Program-made: the position numbers and the translations under genes
Notes under the pieces: model-generated
What the model saw: only the letters and a program-made list of their open reading frames with translations
Told to the model about the DNA's origin: nothing
The model's database searches: none
Shown here: piece by piece, positions 49,801 to 61,262 of the stretch
How positions within the stretch are numbered: the stretch's first letter is position 1
How the letters are laid out: the number at the start of each line of letters is the position of its first letter
Assembly: GCA_027943245.1 (NCBI GenBank)
Contig: JANDJZ010000241.1
Coordinates: 16,574-80,573 of the forward strand
DNA length: 64,000 nucleotides
Reading direction: 5' to 3'
From: Acanthamoeba sp. SK_2022b
Lineage: Eukaryota; Discosea; Longamoebia; Acanthamoebidae

Positions 49801-52800
49801 GTCGAAGCTGCCATGAACAGAACCACATTCGGATGTCGCAGGGACGTCATTACTCTCACCTGAGGCATGAGCACGGACAAGAATGTCAGCACGCTTATGA
49901 GAAACATGGGGCTGGGCAGCCGTACCTCGTCCTTGAAGCCCTTCTCCATCTCCTTGGTGACCTTCTCAGAGGCCATGACCTTGACAGCGACCTCGGTGCC
50001 TTTCCATGTTGCTTTGTACACCTCGCCATAGCCGCCCGTGCCCAGATGCTCGCTGATCTCGAGCTCGTCGTAGTTGATCTCCCAATCATCATATCGATTT
50101 CCGTTGCGCTTCAAGAAGAATGCCAGCACAAGCACCAGTCCTAACATCCCGAGCACCGCCAGCACGGCTACCGGGATTGCCACGCCTGCATTCACACCCA
50201 AAAGCAGTTAATAAGACAGCTGCGCCTCTATCCTTCAGAGTGTGGACAACTTACCCAGAGAAATAGCGAGGGTGGTGCTTGACGATGACGAAGAGACGGT
50301 CTCGCAGTGTTGTCCCTCTCGGCTGCTGTTGCAGATGCAACTGTTGTCGACACAGGTGCCTTGGTTCGAGCACAGCTCGCCGTTGAGCACACAGTTGGCC
50401 ACTGAGCTCACGGTCTCCCCATCGCATGTGAAGTTGGCAAGATGGCTCAGCCATAGGCTCTCAAAGTTCGAGTCTGAGGTTGTCAGCACAAAGCCTTGCC
50501 TACGATATCCCAAAAAACCGGTTAATCATGGCAACATACCCCACAATCAATGAACACGCACACACACCACACACACCACACACTGGCAAAGCCAGATCAC
50601 GTACCTGGTGGCGATCTGAGCTGCAGTGCTATCAGTTTGAGCCCACAACATAAACTCCGCCAGGGCGGCGGCCTTGTCGCAATCTTTCATTGTCTCCTGG
50701 CGGTAAATCAGCGAAGCAAACGTTCCAAGGGGCCAGCTTTCCGCGCTTGCGCCTGGTTGACTATCATTCAGAATCATATGCAATGACCTTCTACGAGGGG
50801 TTATATGATACCCAATATCAGGGAGTCATAGCCAGTTTTTCCGCTTGTGAGGTAGTCGTGCAAAGCACTCTTCACAGAAGTGGTGTTGGCAGTCACTGCG
50901 ACGCCAGCTGTATTGATGATAGCTGCTGGGTAGATGGTCTTCGACTGCTCACACATAAACACCGTGAAAAAGTGAAAGAGGGGAGAGGATATGTGGACGT
51001 ACGGCGGTGATGTCATAGAGGAACCAGATGCCAAAGGAGTACGGATGCTGCTGCATCACCGCAGTATAGTTTGAAGACGTCACCGACGCGAACCGAGCCC
51101 CACCATCCGCGGTCTGCACGGGCAAGGTCACCAGCGAACCTACACCGATCTAAATGTATGCATTGGTGTAAGCTTACATCTTGTTAAGAAGGAAGTGGGA
51201 CATCTCTGTGCGTACCGCGCTGGCCCAGCCGGGGACCGTAGCGTTAAGCATCGCCGTGATCAGGCTGGTGGCGGCTGAGGCGACAGTCTGGAAGACCACG
51301 GTGATGGGTTCCGAAGGCAGAGCATCGGCCACGTCAGCTGAGTTGATGGCCTTGATGCGCTCGTCGTCCCACGTGGTGATGTTGTTGAGGTAGATCTGAG
51401 CGATTACATCGAAGGACAGCACCAGCTGCAGCCCACTCAACTCGGGCACGAAGCAACCTAGCCAGACGACATTACACCGTCCATCACCACCACGGTTAGC
51501 TCATGCAAAAGGTGTCATTCTTCTCCTTGTCTCTCGAAAGAAGGTTTAAGGACATACCAGGGACAAAAGCGTAAGCTACGAATGGTAGAAGACCCACGTC
51601 GGGCATGATCGTGTACCAGTTGGACGTGAGGCCGCCGCTGACGATGCCAAAGTCCACTTCGTACTGGTTCAGAGCTTCCGTTGAGGCCAGCGAAGTGGCT
51701 GCATAGTACTTCATCAGAGTTTGCTGCGATTCCCACGCCACGCTCCATGATGGGAACAGTGACAACGAGGAGCCGAATCCAATGAGGTATGCCGTGGTGT
51801 AGGCCTGCTCGCTGTTGCAATTTACTGTTTTCAGTTGGGCAAGGAGTGTCTCCGTAAGCTGAGTGGACATAGGCGCCAAGTTGAGATTCGATGCCACTTG
51901 AGAAGCTCTGATGACAAGGAGTGCAACCGCATTAGAAAAGCTCTTACAATCATAACAATCAGTGTGCACCCAAGCTACGATACCTATCATTGGTGTAGAT
52001 CCAAGCTATGAAGGTCATGAGCTCCTGGATGTTGGTGCAGTCGAATACGGTCGAGTTCGTGTACACCGACAGGGAGTTCAGGTAGGCCATTGGCCACGAG
52101 CTGTTGCCGGGAGGGTCGACGATATCAAAGGAGAAGTTCCCAGATTGAAACGATTCAGCGAAGTCGTTCATGGCCGACTGCACCGCAGATACGGTGGGTT
52201 GCACTTGATAGCCGGCACTGTTGATCATGTCCGCTGATAGGAAGGACGTAAAGTCCTCCAGGGAAGAACCGAAAGTGATGCTGTTGTCGTACGACTGATA
52301 AGGAAGGAAAACTGTGCGTCAACTCGGGTGTTCCACCGCTCCCAAGAGTCCAGATCATCCGTACCGAAAGGAATGAAACCCCAGCGGACGTGGTGCCTTC
52401 TCTGGCAATAGCCGAGCCGCGTAGAGCAGGCGCCATGTTGGCGAACTGGTTGTTGGCTGCGGCAAGAGCGGTCTTGAACTCTTGGCTGAAGCTGGACAAC
52501 GCCGCTTTCAACACCGCGGTGACCGAGATTGCATCTTGATCCTCCACATAGCCGATTATGATGGGCTGCGCGGGCAGCTTGGAGGCGATGGACGGATTGA
52601 GAGCCTGGATGCGCGTATCATTCCAGAGCTGGATGTCGCCCGCCCAGATGAGGCCCAAAGTCTCTCTGTTCACCACCTACACGCGGGGCCACTCATCACT
52701 CCCTTTGCCAGGAACAAAGTGACAACAAGAGCGAAGCGTACCAGTACGTCTGACGAACTGAGAGCAGATATGTTATAGTACATCATTAAAGCTTGCCCAC

Positions 52801-53302
52801 CCAGAGGGAGCTGGGACAGCGGGTATTGCACCACCAGTTCTTGCGGAACGTTTCTATCGGTTACAATAAAATCCTGTAAATTGCACCACTTTAGCTCTCT
52901 TGGTCACTCTCCCCTCTTAAAAAGGTATCATCATACGTATTCATCATTGGTATAGCTCGCGTAGGCCAAGGTGAAGTTGCTTTGGCTTGTGTAGCTGATA
53001 CTGGGGGGCATCTGTTTAGTTACCCATCGGCAAGGCCAGAAAGGTTTTTGGCACGCACCTCACATCATCTCGGGTGAACAAGTAGTCGGCTGACCACTGG
53101 CTCATGACGGAGGCGATAGGGACAGAGCCCACTCCGTAGAGCTGCACGCCAAAGGTATAGGCTGCACCTGCTGCCGGTAAGTGGTACGTACTACCGCGGA
53201 ACGGAAGGAGGCCACAATCTTACCAAAGCCCACGGCATAGGCCAGGAGAAACAAACCAGCCAGGAGGGCACTTGGGCCTGCTAGGTCCTCCCTTTTACCC
53301 AT
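46879..53302 (-). CDS. Transmembrane receptor: PstS-like ectodomain, TKL kinase, nucleotide cyclase, second TKL kinase
   Basis: The start MGKREDLAGPSALLAGLFLL is a signal or anchor segment. The ectodomain has two periplasmic phosphate-binding-protein-like modules, each with the PstS signature (VNRETLGLIWAGDIQLWNDT and LSFDVIAQIYLNNITTWDDE). An EGF-like Cys cluster (CSNQGTCVDNSCICNSS) precedes the membrane helix (VAVLAVLGMLGLVLVLAFFL, about 50110-50170). Kinase 1: LGTGGYGEVYKATW, VAVKVM, IVHRDLKSLN, VSDFGLTKF. Cyclase: VTIVFTDITRAASLWEF, then GEGSFCMAFQTAMDAL and VEYIGPVINAAARITAMTHG. Kinase 2: VGLGSYGVVYHGKW, VAVKRF, IVHRDLKPSN, VADFGFARI. Both kinases keep Lys, HRD Asp and DFG. The cyclase keeps the first metal Asp but has Gly at the second. 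About 20 exons. The layout suits a surface sensor passing an extracellular small-molecule signal to phosphorylation; ligand unknown. Stop at 46879. Confidence 0.88.
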
Positions 53303-53641
53303 CTTCGGTCTGAGGTGCGGCGAAATCGATAAGTAAGGTTTGGAGTGGCTTGGAGGTATGGACGAAGTGATGATCGGGAACAAGGTTACTTCACCGTTGT
53401 CAGGGAGGAAACTGCGGGCGGCTCTCAGGAGGGGATTGGTAGCCCACCGGAGTAGCGCTACAACAGGTTCTGGATAGTCAAAAGGTGGAGAAGCACAATT
53501 AGGCGCTTTAACCTACTGCCCGCTTTTTCCAATTACTCCCGCTCCAATTGGCCACTGTGGGGGAATTCAGTAAGTTAAGTCCTGGCGGGTTACTCCCGGT
53601 TGAGAAATTGACGCCGATATTGTTGCGGGCGATGTCGAACG

Positions 53642-53649
53642 TATAAATA
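53642..53649 (+). promoter_or_regulatory. TATA box (TATAAATA) of the cupin-like gene
   Basis: TATAAATA starting 46 bp upstream of the ATG at 53688, in otherwise ordinary sequence. With start about 30 bp downstream, the 5' UTR would be only 10-20 nt, which suits this type of compact genome. Confidence 0.7.
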
Positions 53650-53687
53650 ACATCTAGAGCCGATCTTACACACAATCTCAACAAGCC

Positions 53688-54230
53688 ATGACGACCTCAA
53701 GGCTGTGTGTGCTCGCGGCGTTCTGCGCTCTCTTCTTTGTCGTTGCGCTGGGAAAGCAACATCCCTCATCCACGCCCTCGCCGTCGGCGTCGCCTTTGCC
53801 AGTACTGAAGCCGGTGAAGTACATCCACAACTGGGCGGATGCCTCTGGCGAGACGCACTTCGCCACATGCTACCTCACCAACTTCAGCCTGTCGAGCGTG
53901 CTCGCCAACTCGAATCCCAACTTCGTCAACTCCGGCTATAGTTCTTCCGACGCGTCAGTGGTGCTCTACCAGTCTCCAGTGGGATGGACCGGGTCGTGGC
54001 ACACGAACCCCTACCCACAGCTGGTAGTCATCCAAGAGGGTGCTGGCTTGTGGACATCCAGCGACAACACGACTCACGTCCTCGCCAAAGGCGATCTCTA
54101 CTTCGGAGAGGACCAGCGCTCCGACATCGGACATACCAGCAAGAACATCGGCACCACGCCCCTTAACCTGGTCCTGATCCAGTTCAGGACATGGACGCCC
54201 ACCGTCGACCAACCGTGTTGGCTGAAATAG
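53688..54230 (+). CDS. Secreted cupin-like protein
   Basis: 180 residues, no introns. Residues 1-22 form a signal peptide (MTTSRLCVLAAFCALFFVVA), followed by a Ser/Pro-rich spacer (STPSPSASPLP). The core looks like a small beta-barrel: GWTGSWHTNPYPQLVVIQEG, GLWTSSDNTTHVLAKGDLYF, then SDIGHTSKNIGTTPLNLVLI. The order Trp-His ... Gln ... Gly-Asp ... His matches the two cupin motifs, and His plus Gln/Asp/His could bind a metal. Cupin fold is a judgement from this pattern; no enzyme activity can be named. The TATA box is close. The gene is divergent from the receptor gene (385 bp between ATGs). Confidence 0.7.
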   Translation: MTTSRLCVLAAFCALFFVVALGKQHPSSTPSPSASPLPVLKPVKYIHNWADASGETHFATCYLTNFSLSSVLANSNPNFVNSGYSSSDASVVLYQSPVGWTGSWHTNPYPQLVVIQEGAGLWTSSDNTTHVLAKGDLYFGEDQRSDIGHTSKNIGTTPLNLVLIQFRTWTPTVDQPCWLK

Positions 54231-54344
54231 ACGCCCAGGTCATGTACAGCGTAATCATGATGTTACCTTTGTTGTAGAGTTCCTTTAAGAGCTTTTGTTT
54301 TGAGAATAAGATGAGCCTTTGGTTCAAGGATAGCCCGCCGTGGA

Positions 54345-56650
54345 TCAGAGAGTGCTATTCTTACAGCACTTGAGCTTTTCCACAATCTCGCCTGTTGTAT
54401 ACAGTAGGGTTAACATAACACCTAAGGAGCTGACGGAGATCCACGTACAAGCTTCCTGGGCGTTCAGGGCCTCGAAGGTATGGACGACCTGCTCCTTGCC
54501 CTCCTCTTCAAAGGTAATCGTGAATTGGGTGGACTTGATGTCCGAAACCTTGGCATCCACCACGTTCTTTACGAATTTCCATGTCGGTTGCTGTTCACCG
54601 CGCGCATGGGGTGGTGAGTGTGTTACCCCTCAATCCAGCTCGTAAGGGTCCCTTCTTAGCTCTCATCACCACTGCTCCAAGGCAAGAGCTACGTACGCTG
54701 CCGCTTGGCTCTCCGCTCTTCCTCTTTGAGGAGTTGGTGATCCTGTCGCGGTCGATGCCCAGCACCCTCTCTTGCTTGATGTTGAACTTGGTCACCTTCG
54801 TCACGTCGTACCTCTGCTCTCAAGGAAGTTACGTACGCCAGTTAGGTCCGCAACTCTTTAGAGTTGCATGTCAACGGTGAAATAACAGCAAAGGTGCCAA
54901 ACCTTGTGCCTGAAGGCTTTCTCCTTGTTCCAGAACGTGAAGGAGGGCTTGCCCCCAAATGGTGTGTCCCTGCCGTCGTCTTCGTGGATCTCGTCGTCGC
55001 TCGCCTCCCTCGAATCGAGCATGCTCGCCTGCGACCGGAACAGCGCCGCCGGTTTCTGTGGTGGAGGCGGTGTCAGCAGCGCTAGAGCGCGCACCCAGGC
55101 CTTGGTCACCGGGTCACAGTTGCCCGTTACCTTGAGACCGCTGGGCAGACCGCTCGGGCGGGACTTGGCAGATGTGCGCAGGCTGCTTGCCGACTTAGAT
55201 CCGCGGTACCGCGAAGACCTCTCCTTCTTGACGAGTGTCACGATGTCTCCCTGCACCTCTGACACCGCCAGGTCCAGCGGCAGCGGCTCCTCGGAATTGA
55301 GCAAATGGAGCGCATGTTGGGTGTAGTCCATCGATGACTTGGTGCACACTTTCCATAGCACGTCCTTAACCTTGAGATCTTTGTCCTTCTCGAACGTCTA
55401 GTGTCATTCACACGTTAAAATGAGTCAAGTGAATCATGGTTGTGCGCTTCAAGCTCGATCTGTGCGGCCTACCTGGAATTGGTCACCTCCCAAAGCAACT
55501 CTGATAAGCCGTGGCGAGCTGACTGTCCCAGCGCTGGTGCTCGTGCTCGCTACGGCCTTGGCGAACAGCGGAGAGTCCACTATACAGAACCTCAGCTGCG
55601 GGAAGCGTTTCACCTCCACATCCGCATTCAACTCTGCGCGCAGTGTCGGTTGGTTGGACAGGCCACACTGCACGGGTGATCTTATGCACACAGACAACAG
55701 ACGTACGCGGAGTGTCGTAGTCGGGACTGCCGTCGTCCTCGGCGATGCGTAGGCTGTAGGCCTGCGGGTCCATGTTCAATGGCGCCCCCACTTCACTGGC
55801 CTTTCGCCGGATCTCCTTCAGCACTCGTTCCACAGTAGCAGCTAGGATGGAGAAATTGGTGTCGCCAACCAGAAGATCAGCCACTGTCTTCTCTGGAGTG
55901 GTTGGCTGCCTTACCTTCGGGAACTCGAACGCGTATCGGTGGAATCTTGGCACCAGTTGTGGTGGTGCAGCACATGTAGACCCCCACCGTCAAAGCGGTC
56001 TCCCACTGATCGATGGCGAACGAGAGAAAAGACTTCTTGACCACTGGAGCCTTCTTCGGTTGCCTAGGGCCTGCCTCTCCTGCAGCGTCGCCGTTCTCTT
56101 CTGCTGCGGGCATGGGTGGCCCCACTACCTCTTCCTTGTGGAAGCGTAGACCCTTCTCTCTGGCGTGCTGCTGTCCTGACCGCGCTTCTTCGCCTCCCCC
56201 AATCCCGGCACTCACCCGCAGACCGCTCTGGCCCGGTGCACGCTTGTTTGTGCTGGCTTCTTTGTTCTCGTTCACGCTGTCCTGGTTGACAAAGTCTGGC
56301 GACTCAGCGACTATGACCTCCCCCACCACGCTGTAAACGCCCTCGTTCTTGTTGGTAATCACGTTACTCGAGGTCGTGGTAGTGCTGTGATTGTTGTGGG
56401 ATGATGATGAAGATGCAGATGATGATGCGGAGGGTGAGGATCGTCTGTGTTTCTGGTGCTCAGCGTCGTCGTTTCGCCAGGCCCTCTCGTCTCTGAGGTA
56501 GTCGAACATGTTGGGATGGACCAGGTCTTTTTTGTTTTTCATGAACTCTTCACGGTAGAGCTGTTCCTTCATGGGGTCGTCCTTGTAGTGCCCCTTGCGC
56601 CAGTCCCTCAACACTTTCATCACCGCCGGCAGCTCCCCTACCGACAACAT
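54345..56650 (-). CDS. SIN1 homologue, TOR complex 2 subunit
   Basis: SIN1 (MAPKAP1, yeast Avo1) is the TORC2 subunit that presents AGC kinases to TOR. The N-terminal exon starts MLSVGELPAVMKVLRDWRKG, followed by a charged Ser-rich linker. The CRIM domain spans PRFHRYAFEF, the stretch with EKTVADLLVG and ATVERVLKEIRRKASEVGAP, then AYSLRIAEDDGSPDYDTP, the most conserved CRIM motif, and the strand VEVKRFPQLRFCIV. A Ras-binding-like domain follows: TFEKDKDLKVKDVLWKVCTK, with MDYTQHALHLL, then AVSEVQGDIVTLVKKE. The C-terminal PH-like domain has VTKVTKFNIKQERVLGIDRD, STQFTITFEEEGKEQVVHTF and ALNAQEACTWI. The three-domain order CRIM-RBD-PH identifies the family. The C-terminal 30 residues (to CCKNSTL) are unusual and might include read-through of an intron. 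Met at 56716 is an alternative start. Confidence 0.87.
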
Positions 56651-56927
56651 CTTTCTCTTGTGTGTGCACTTCCCGCGTTGTTGGTGAACGTGAGTTCGGG
56701 TGTCAGCGTGAAGCAACGACCGTTCCCGGTAACTCGATCTCCTCCTTCCATATCAGTCGCACCACTTTCCCCGGCGTTCTTAAGATTCCATAACATAGAT
56801 ACAAACTTGAACCTTTCTTCAAGCTGTGTTGTTGGCTCATGTTTTCGCCAGAGAGGAAAGGACCAGGCCCACAGACACCAGGCGGCCGTACCACTCGATT
56901 GCAGCTATGCGCCACACGGCCCTTGGG

Positions 56928-59075
56928 CTACACAGCCTGCTCTTCCCCATCGCGCCTCTCGAGGACGTACAGCGTGATTCGCATTTCGTTGAGGCCCATC
57001 AAGAACTGCGAAAACCGCACGCGCGGCTGTAAGCGAAAATGCGTTGGGGGTTTTGTGTGTGTGATGTACGCGTACCCTGTGGGTGCGTGTTGTTCGCCAC
57101 AGGTGTTCGGCCTTGGCGACCACGTCCGTCATCAGGTCCTCGTCTGCTGTGATCAGCACCGCCTTACTGCCACCCGAGCCAATACAGTAAGCCACCCATG
57201 TTACGTAACACAAGCACGAATGACGAACCCACGCGGCTTGGTGACTCGCGCCAGTTCCTTCATGGCCAGCGGGTAGAGGACGTGGTTGTTCTATACCGAG
57301 ACAGAACGAACGAAAAAAATAATTAATAAGTATAATAAAAACAATATTAAAAACACAGATGGATCATCTCTCGACACGCACGCCCATCAAATAATCGTGC
57401 GATTGTGCGATTTATACCTTGGTGGACCCCGACCGGATGCCAAAGGGGAGATCGGTGATGACGACGTCCACAAAGGACGACTGCATCGGTAAACGGCGCA
57501 CGTCCCATTGCACGATGTCGATCCAGGGGCGGCGCGGAGCAACTCGCTCCTGTATTTGCACGTGTTTGTTGTTCACGTCATATTTGTAAGTCATCTTCAT
57601 TATGCTAGAGCGATCGCGGAGGGAGAGCACCATGTAGAGCTGCAGGTTGCTGACCGTCTTGTTCACCTCCGACTTGGCCCGATCCGCGCCGATGACGATG
57701 GCCTGCGGTTCAATCGCGGCCACGTGGATGGGCAGCGTGCCCACACCGCAAAACGGGTCTGACATTTCACATGCGCACAGAGATGAGTTAAGCGACGGCG
57801 AAGTTCGCTGGAGAGAACTCGGCAGGAGCGTTGCTGGGTTTACCCATGACGACCTGGCCCGGCTTGATGTCGGCGAGCAGGATGAGCGAGTTGGCGATGG
57901 TGGGCGACAGGGCCGTTTTGCCCAGGTGGGTGATGAATCCCTTTCGCCTCCGTCGCTTCTTGCGGCCTCCGGGATGGCCAGCCATGTTCGAGTTGCCGTC
58001 CTGCGTCGGAGTTGCAACGCCGGGCGCACATTCATCCAATGAACCATCAGTTGGATAAGTAGGGCTCTCGCTCTTGGGGCAAGGCTGCTTGGTACCGTTG
58101 GACGGGCGGAGAGGGACACGCCGAGGATCATGTCCCCTCTGATCACGTTCGCGTAGACCTGCGATACCGCATTTCCAATGTTGAGCACTTTTATGTTGGC
58201 GGTAACAGTCACTCCATACATCACGCACACATCACGGCAAACACGCACCTCCAGGTCGTAGGTCTTGAGGGAAACCTTCCAGGTGGGAAATCGTTCGTTG
58301 AGCGCCGCTCCAATAGACCTGACAAATAAATAAGAATAAAATTTAATAAGGACCATATTAATGCATTAATTTTATCATAGAAAATTGAAAATAAATAACT
58401 GTTACGTGAGCTCACGCTGTGCACGTACCCGGCAGCGGCCTGGGATTGCCACAGCTGGTCGCCCCTGCGCCGACACGAGCACCGGAACTGAGGCGCGAAC
58501 GTGGCCGAACGGGTGAGCGCCTGCAGCGACGCATCCTCCTCGGGCTCGGGCTCGGGCTCGTCGCCGCTCATGCTCTCGGCCCTGGCAGCCGCTGCTTCCA
58601 CCTCGCGGAAGTGGAGCGCCCACACGTGCAGTGTCTTGTCCCACTTGGCCGAGTCGAGGTCGTGGCAGACGTGTCGCTCGATGGCGTCGAGGCCCGACTC
58701 GTCCTGCGGCAGGCCGGCTACGCGGTCCAGGAACACAAAGACGGTCTCCACGGTTAAGAGGCCATCCAGGAAGGCCGTTCGCGCTCGAATCGCAGAAATC
58801 GAGTTGCGATTGGGAAGATGGAAGAAGACGAGCCCGCTTCCCTCTTGAAACCGAACCAATTGATCGAGGGATGGAGCAGACGCGAGCATCAAACTGGAAT
58901 CGCCTCCCATCGCAATCCAATCACGACGTAATCGCGATTTCAATTCATCCGCGGCAATGAATTCTAGTCCTTCCGTGACCTCGCCCAAGTAGAGCACGGT
59001 GTCCGGTGGTGTTCCTTCATCGTCGAGATTGACGAAGAATTTAGATTCGTCAAGCTCCTCCAACCCCTTCTTCAT
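56928..59075 (-). CDS. THUMP-domain tRNA (guanine-N2) methyltransferase, THUMPD3-like
   Basis: SAM-dependent RNA methyltransferase of the THUMPD3/Trm14 group; the human protein with TRMT112 makes N2-methylguanosine at tRNA position 6. The start MKKGLEELDESKFF is followed by a ferredoxin-like start (VLYLGEVTEGLEFIAADELK) and the THUMP region (FRCSCRRRGDQLWQSQAAAG, LNERFPTWKVSLKTYDLE). The Rossmann methylase has DPFCGVGTLPIHVAAIEPQA (SAM loop), AIVIGADRAKSEVNKTVSNL, IDIVQWDVRRLPMQSSFVDV and DLPFGIRSGSTK, the catalytic (D/N)LPFG motif. It then continues LYPLAMKELARVTKPRG and ends MRITLYVLERRDGEEQAV. A low-complexity insert with an Arg/Lys run (GGRKKRRRRKG) lies before the SAM loop. Stop at 56928. 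Confidence 0.87.
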
Positions 59076-59178
59076 CTGGCGAACAAATATTTTAGATTAT
59101 TAATGATTAATGATTTTATAAAAGGCGTAACACATCTGTGTTGCCGTTGAGACATAACACCATCGGACGGCACGCTGC

Positions 59179-61182
59179 TCAGAGTTGGTCGTCGGCGCTG
59201 TCCTCACCGTCGTATCGGTCGATGTTGATGGCCGAGGAGAGCGAGCTCAGCTCCCGGTTCATTCGTCGGCGTCGCCGGACCGCCAGCGCCACGACCACCA
59301 ACGCCACAATAACGACCACGAAGACCGCCACACTCACGCTCACGGCGACGGCCACCGGCAGCGTCAAGTCATCAGACGAGCCCTGCTTCCGGCCGACCAG
59401 CAGCCCAAAGTCGGTGAGATGGTTGCACGCGCAGCGGACGACGATCCGGCCGTTGGCGTCAACCGTGTCGGCGTCCAGGAACCGACAGCCACGGCTGCTC
59501 CATGCCGCTCCCTCCACCTCCGTGTCGAGGAACGCGCAGGCGTCTGTGCCGAAGCAGGGGAATGTCAGAAAACTCTCTTGAAACACACACGGGAAGGAGA
59601 AGGAATCGTACAATCATAATCGGAGCTGTCGCCCGAGTACTTGGCCTGGTCGAGAACTGGCAGCGTGATGACGATCTCCTGCGATAAGTTGGCCACGGGA
59701 AGGGCGGTGCCGTTGGCGCCCAGGGCCACGAGACCGTAGATCTGCGATCCCACCTCCTTGGAGCTGGAGCTGCTGTTGGCGCGAGGGAACGGCGACCGCG
59801 AGTAGGTGGTCATGAAGAAGTCCGCGCACACGCCCGCCTGCTCGTTAAGCGCCGACGGCACCCGGAACGTGGCCTTGGTGCCATCGGCTTCGGTCGCGCC
59901 CTGCAGAAGGCTTCGCTCGCAGCAGCCTGAGCCAATTAGGCGTTCCACATAGAGCGATCAGTCATCGTGGAGAATGAGAATTGCCAGGACGAGGGCTATC
60001 ATGTACCGGTGAAGAGCGAGAGCGACACGGAAGATGCCGAGAAGGGGTCGAGGTCCTGGCCGCACACAGCCTTGCCCAGCTCGACGGTCGCCGCCGGAGC
60101 CAAGACCTCGGGCGCGACGACGCCGTAGCTGTTCACCAGAGTCGACTGTCCAGGCACAGCAGTCGGTTAGCTGACGAGAACAGACCTTCGGCCGAGCCAG
60201 GCGACGACATGAGGCTGGAAGCAACTGGTTTACCTGTGCAGTACCACGGAGCGACTGGGCCTTGGTCAGCAGGTTGCTCAGCACGCCCACGACCGAGGTC
60301 ATCAGGTCGTCGTCGGACGAGCCCAGCTCCTGCGTGCGGAGGGTCACCTCGCGCGTTGCGTTCAGCGCCTGCACGGCCGCGTCCTCGCTCAGGTCTGTGT
60401 AAAGATGGCGGATGAGTCTCAGTCACGAAAGCGAAACAAAGAAGGCAAACACGGAGAGAGCAGATCAAGCAGTACCAAGCTGAGTGAGGAGCGAGAAGAG
60501 GGAGGTGGTGCGCGAGAGACCGCCGGGAGTGAGGTCCTGGCGCTGGCCGGCGCCGATAGCCTCCACGACCAGCGCGTCGGACAGGGCCTTGACCTCGTCG
60601 GCTGAGCGCTTGCTGTGGCTGCCGCCGAGCAGGCTCGCCACAGAACCCAGGAAGGTCTGCGCGTCCTGCGAGGTCTGCGACTGGGACACCGCCTGGGCGA
60701 TGGCCTCGGTGGTAAGGTTGAAGTTCAACGGAGGCGACGTCACCACCACGTCGATGCTCGTCCTCGTCTCGGCGCCGTCGTCTGTTCATCACGTGCGTTG
60801 CATGCCATGAGCGAATTTGTGTCGACACATGTTTGGGGGGGGGGCTGCGTACTGTCGGTGACCGAGGCGTAGATGGTCAGCTTGTACCCGTTGGCGGCGT
60901 CGCCCAGCGGGAGCGGGGTGATCGTGGACGGGCTGCTGCCCGAGTAGAGGATGACCGCGGCGTCGGCCTGCTGGTACCACACCTTGTAGATCAGCGGGTA
61001 GATCAGCGTCGAGCTGTCGAGGTCGATCCAATCGGCGAACTGGAGCGCAAAGGAGGTCGTCGCCGCGAAGCCCGACCCGGGCGACGCGGTCAAGGTGCCC
61101 TGGACAGGCGGGATGTTGGTCGTCATCGTCGCCTGCGCCACTCCTGGAGCGGACATCGCGAGAGCCACGTGTCAGCCCAGCA

Positions 61183-61262
<80 letters not shown>

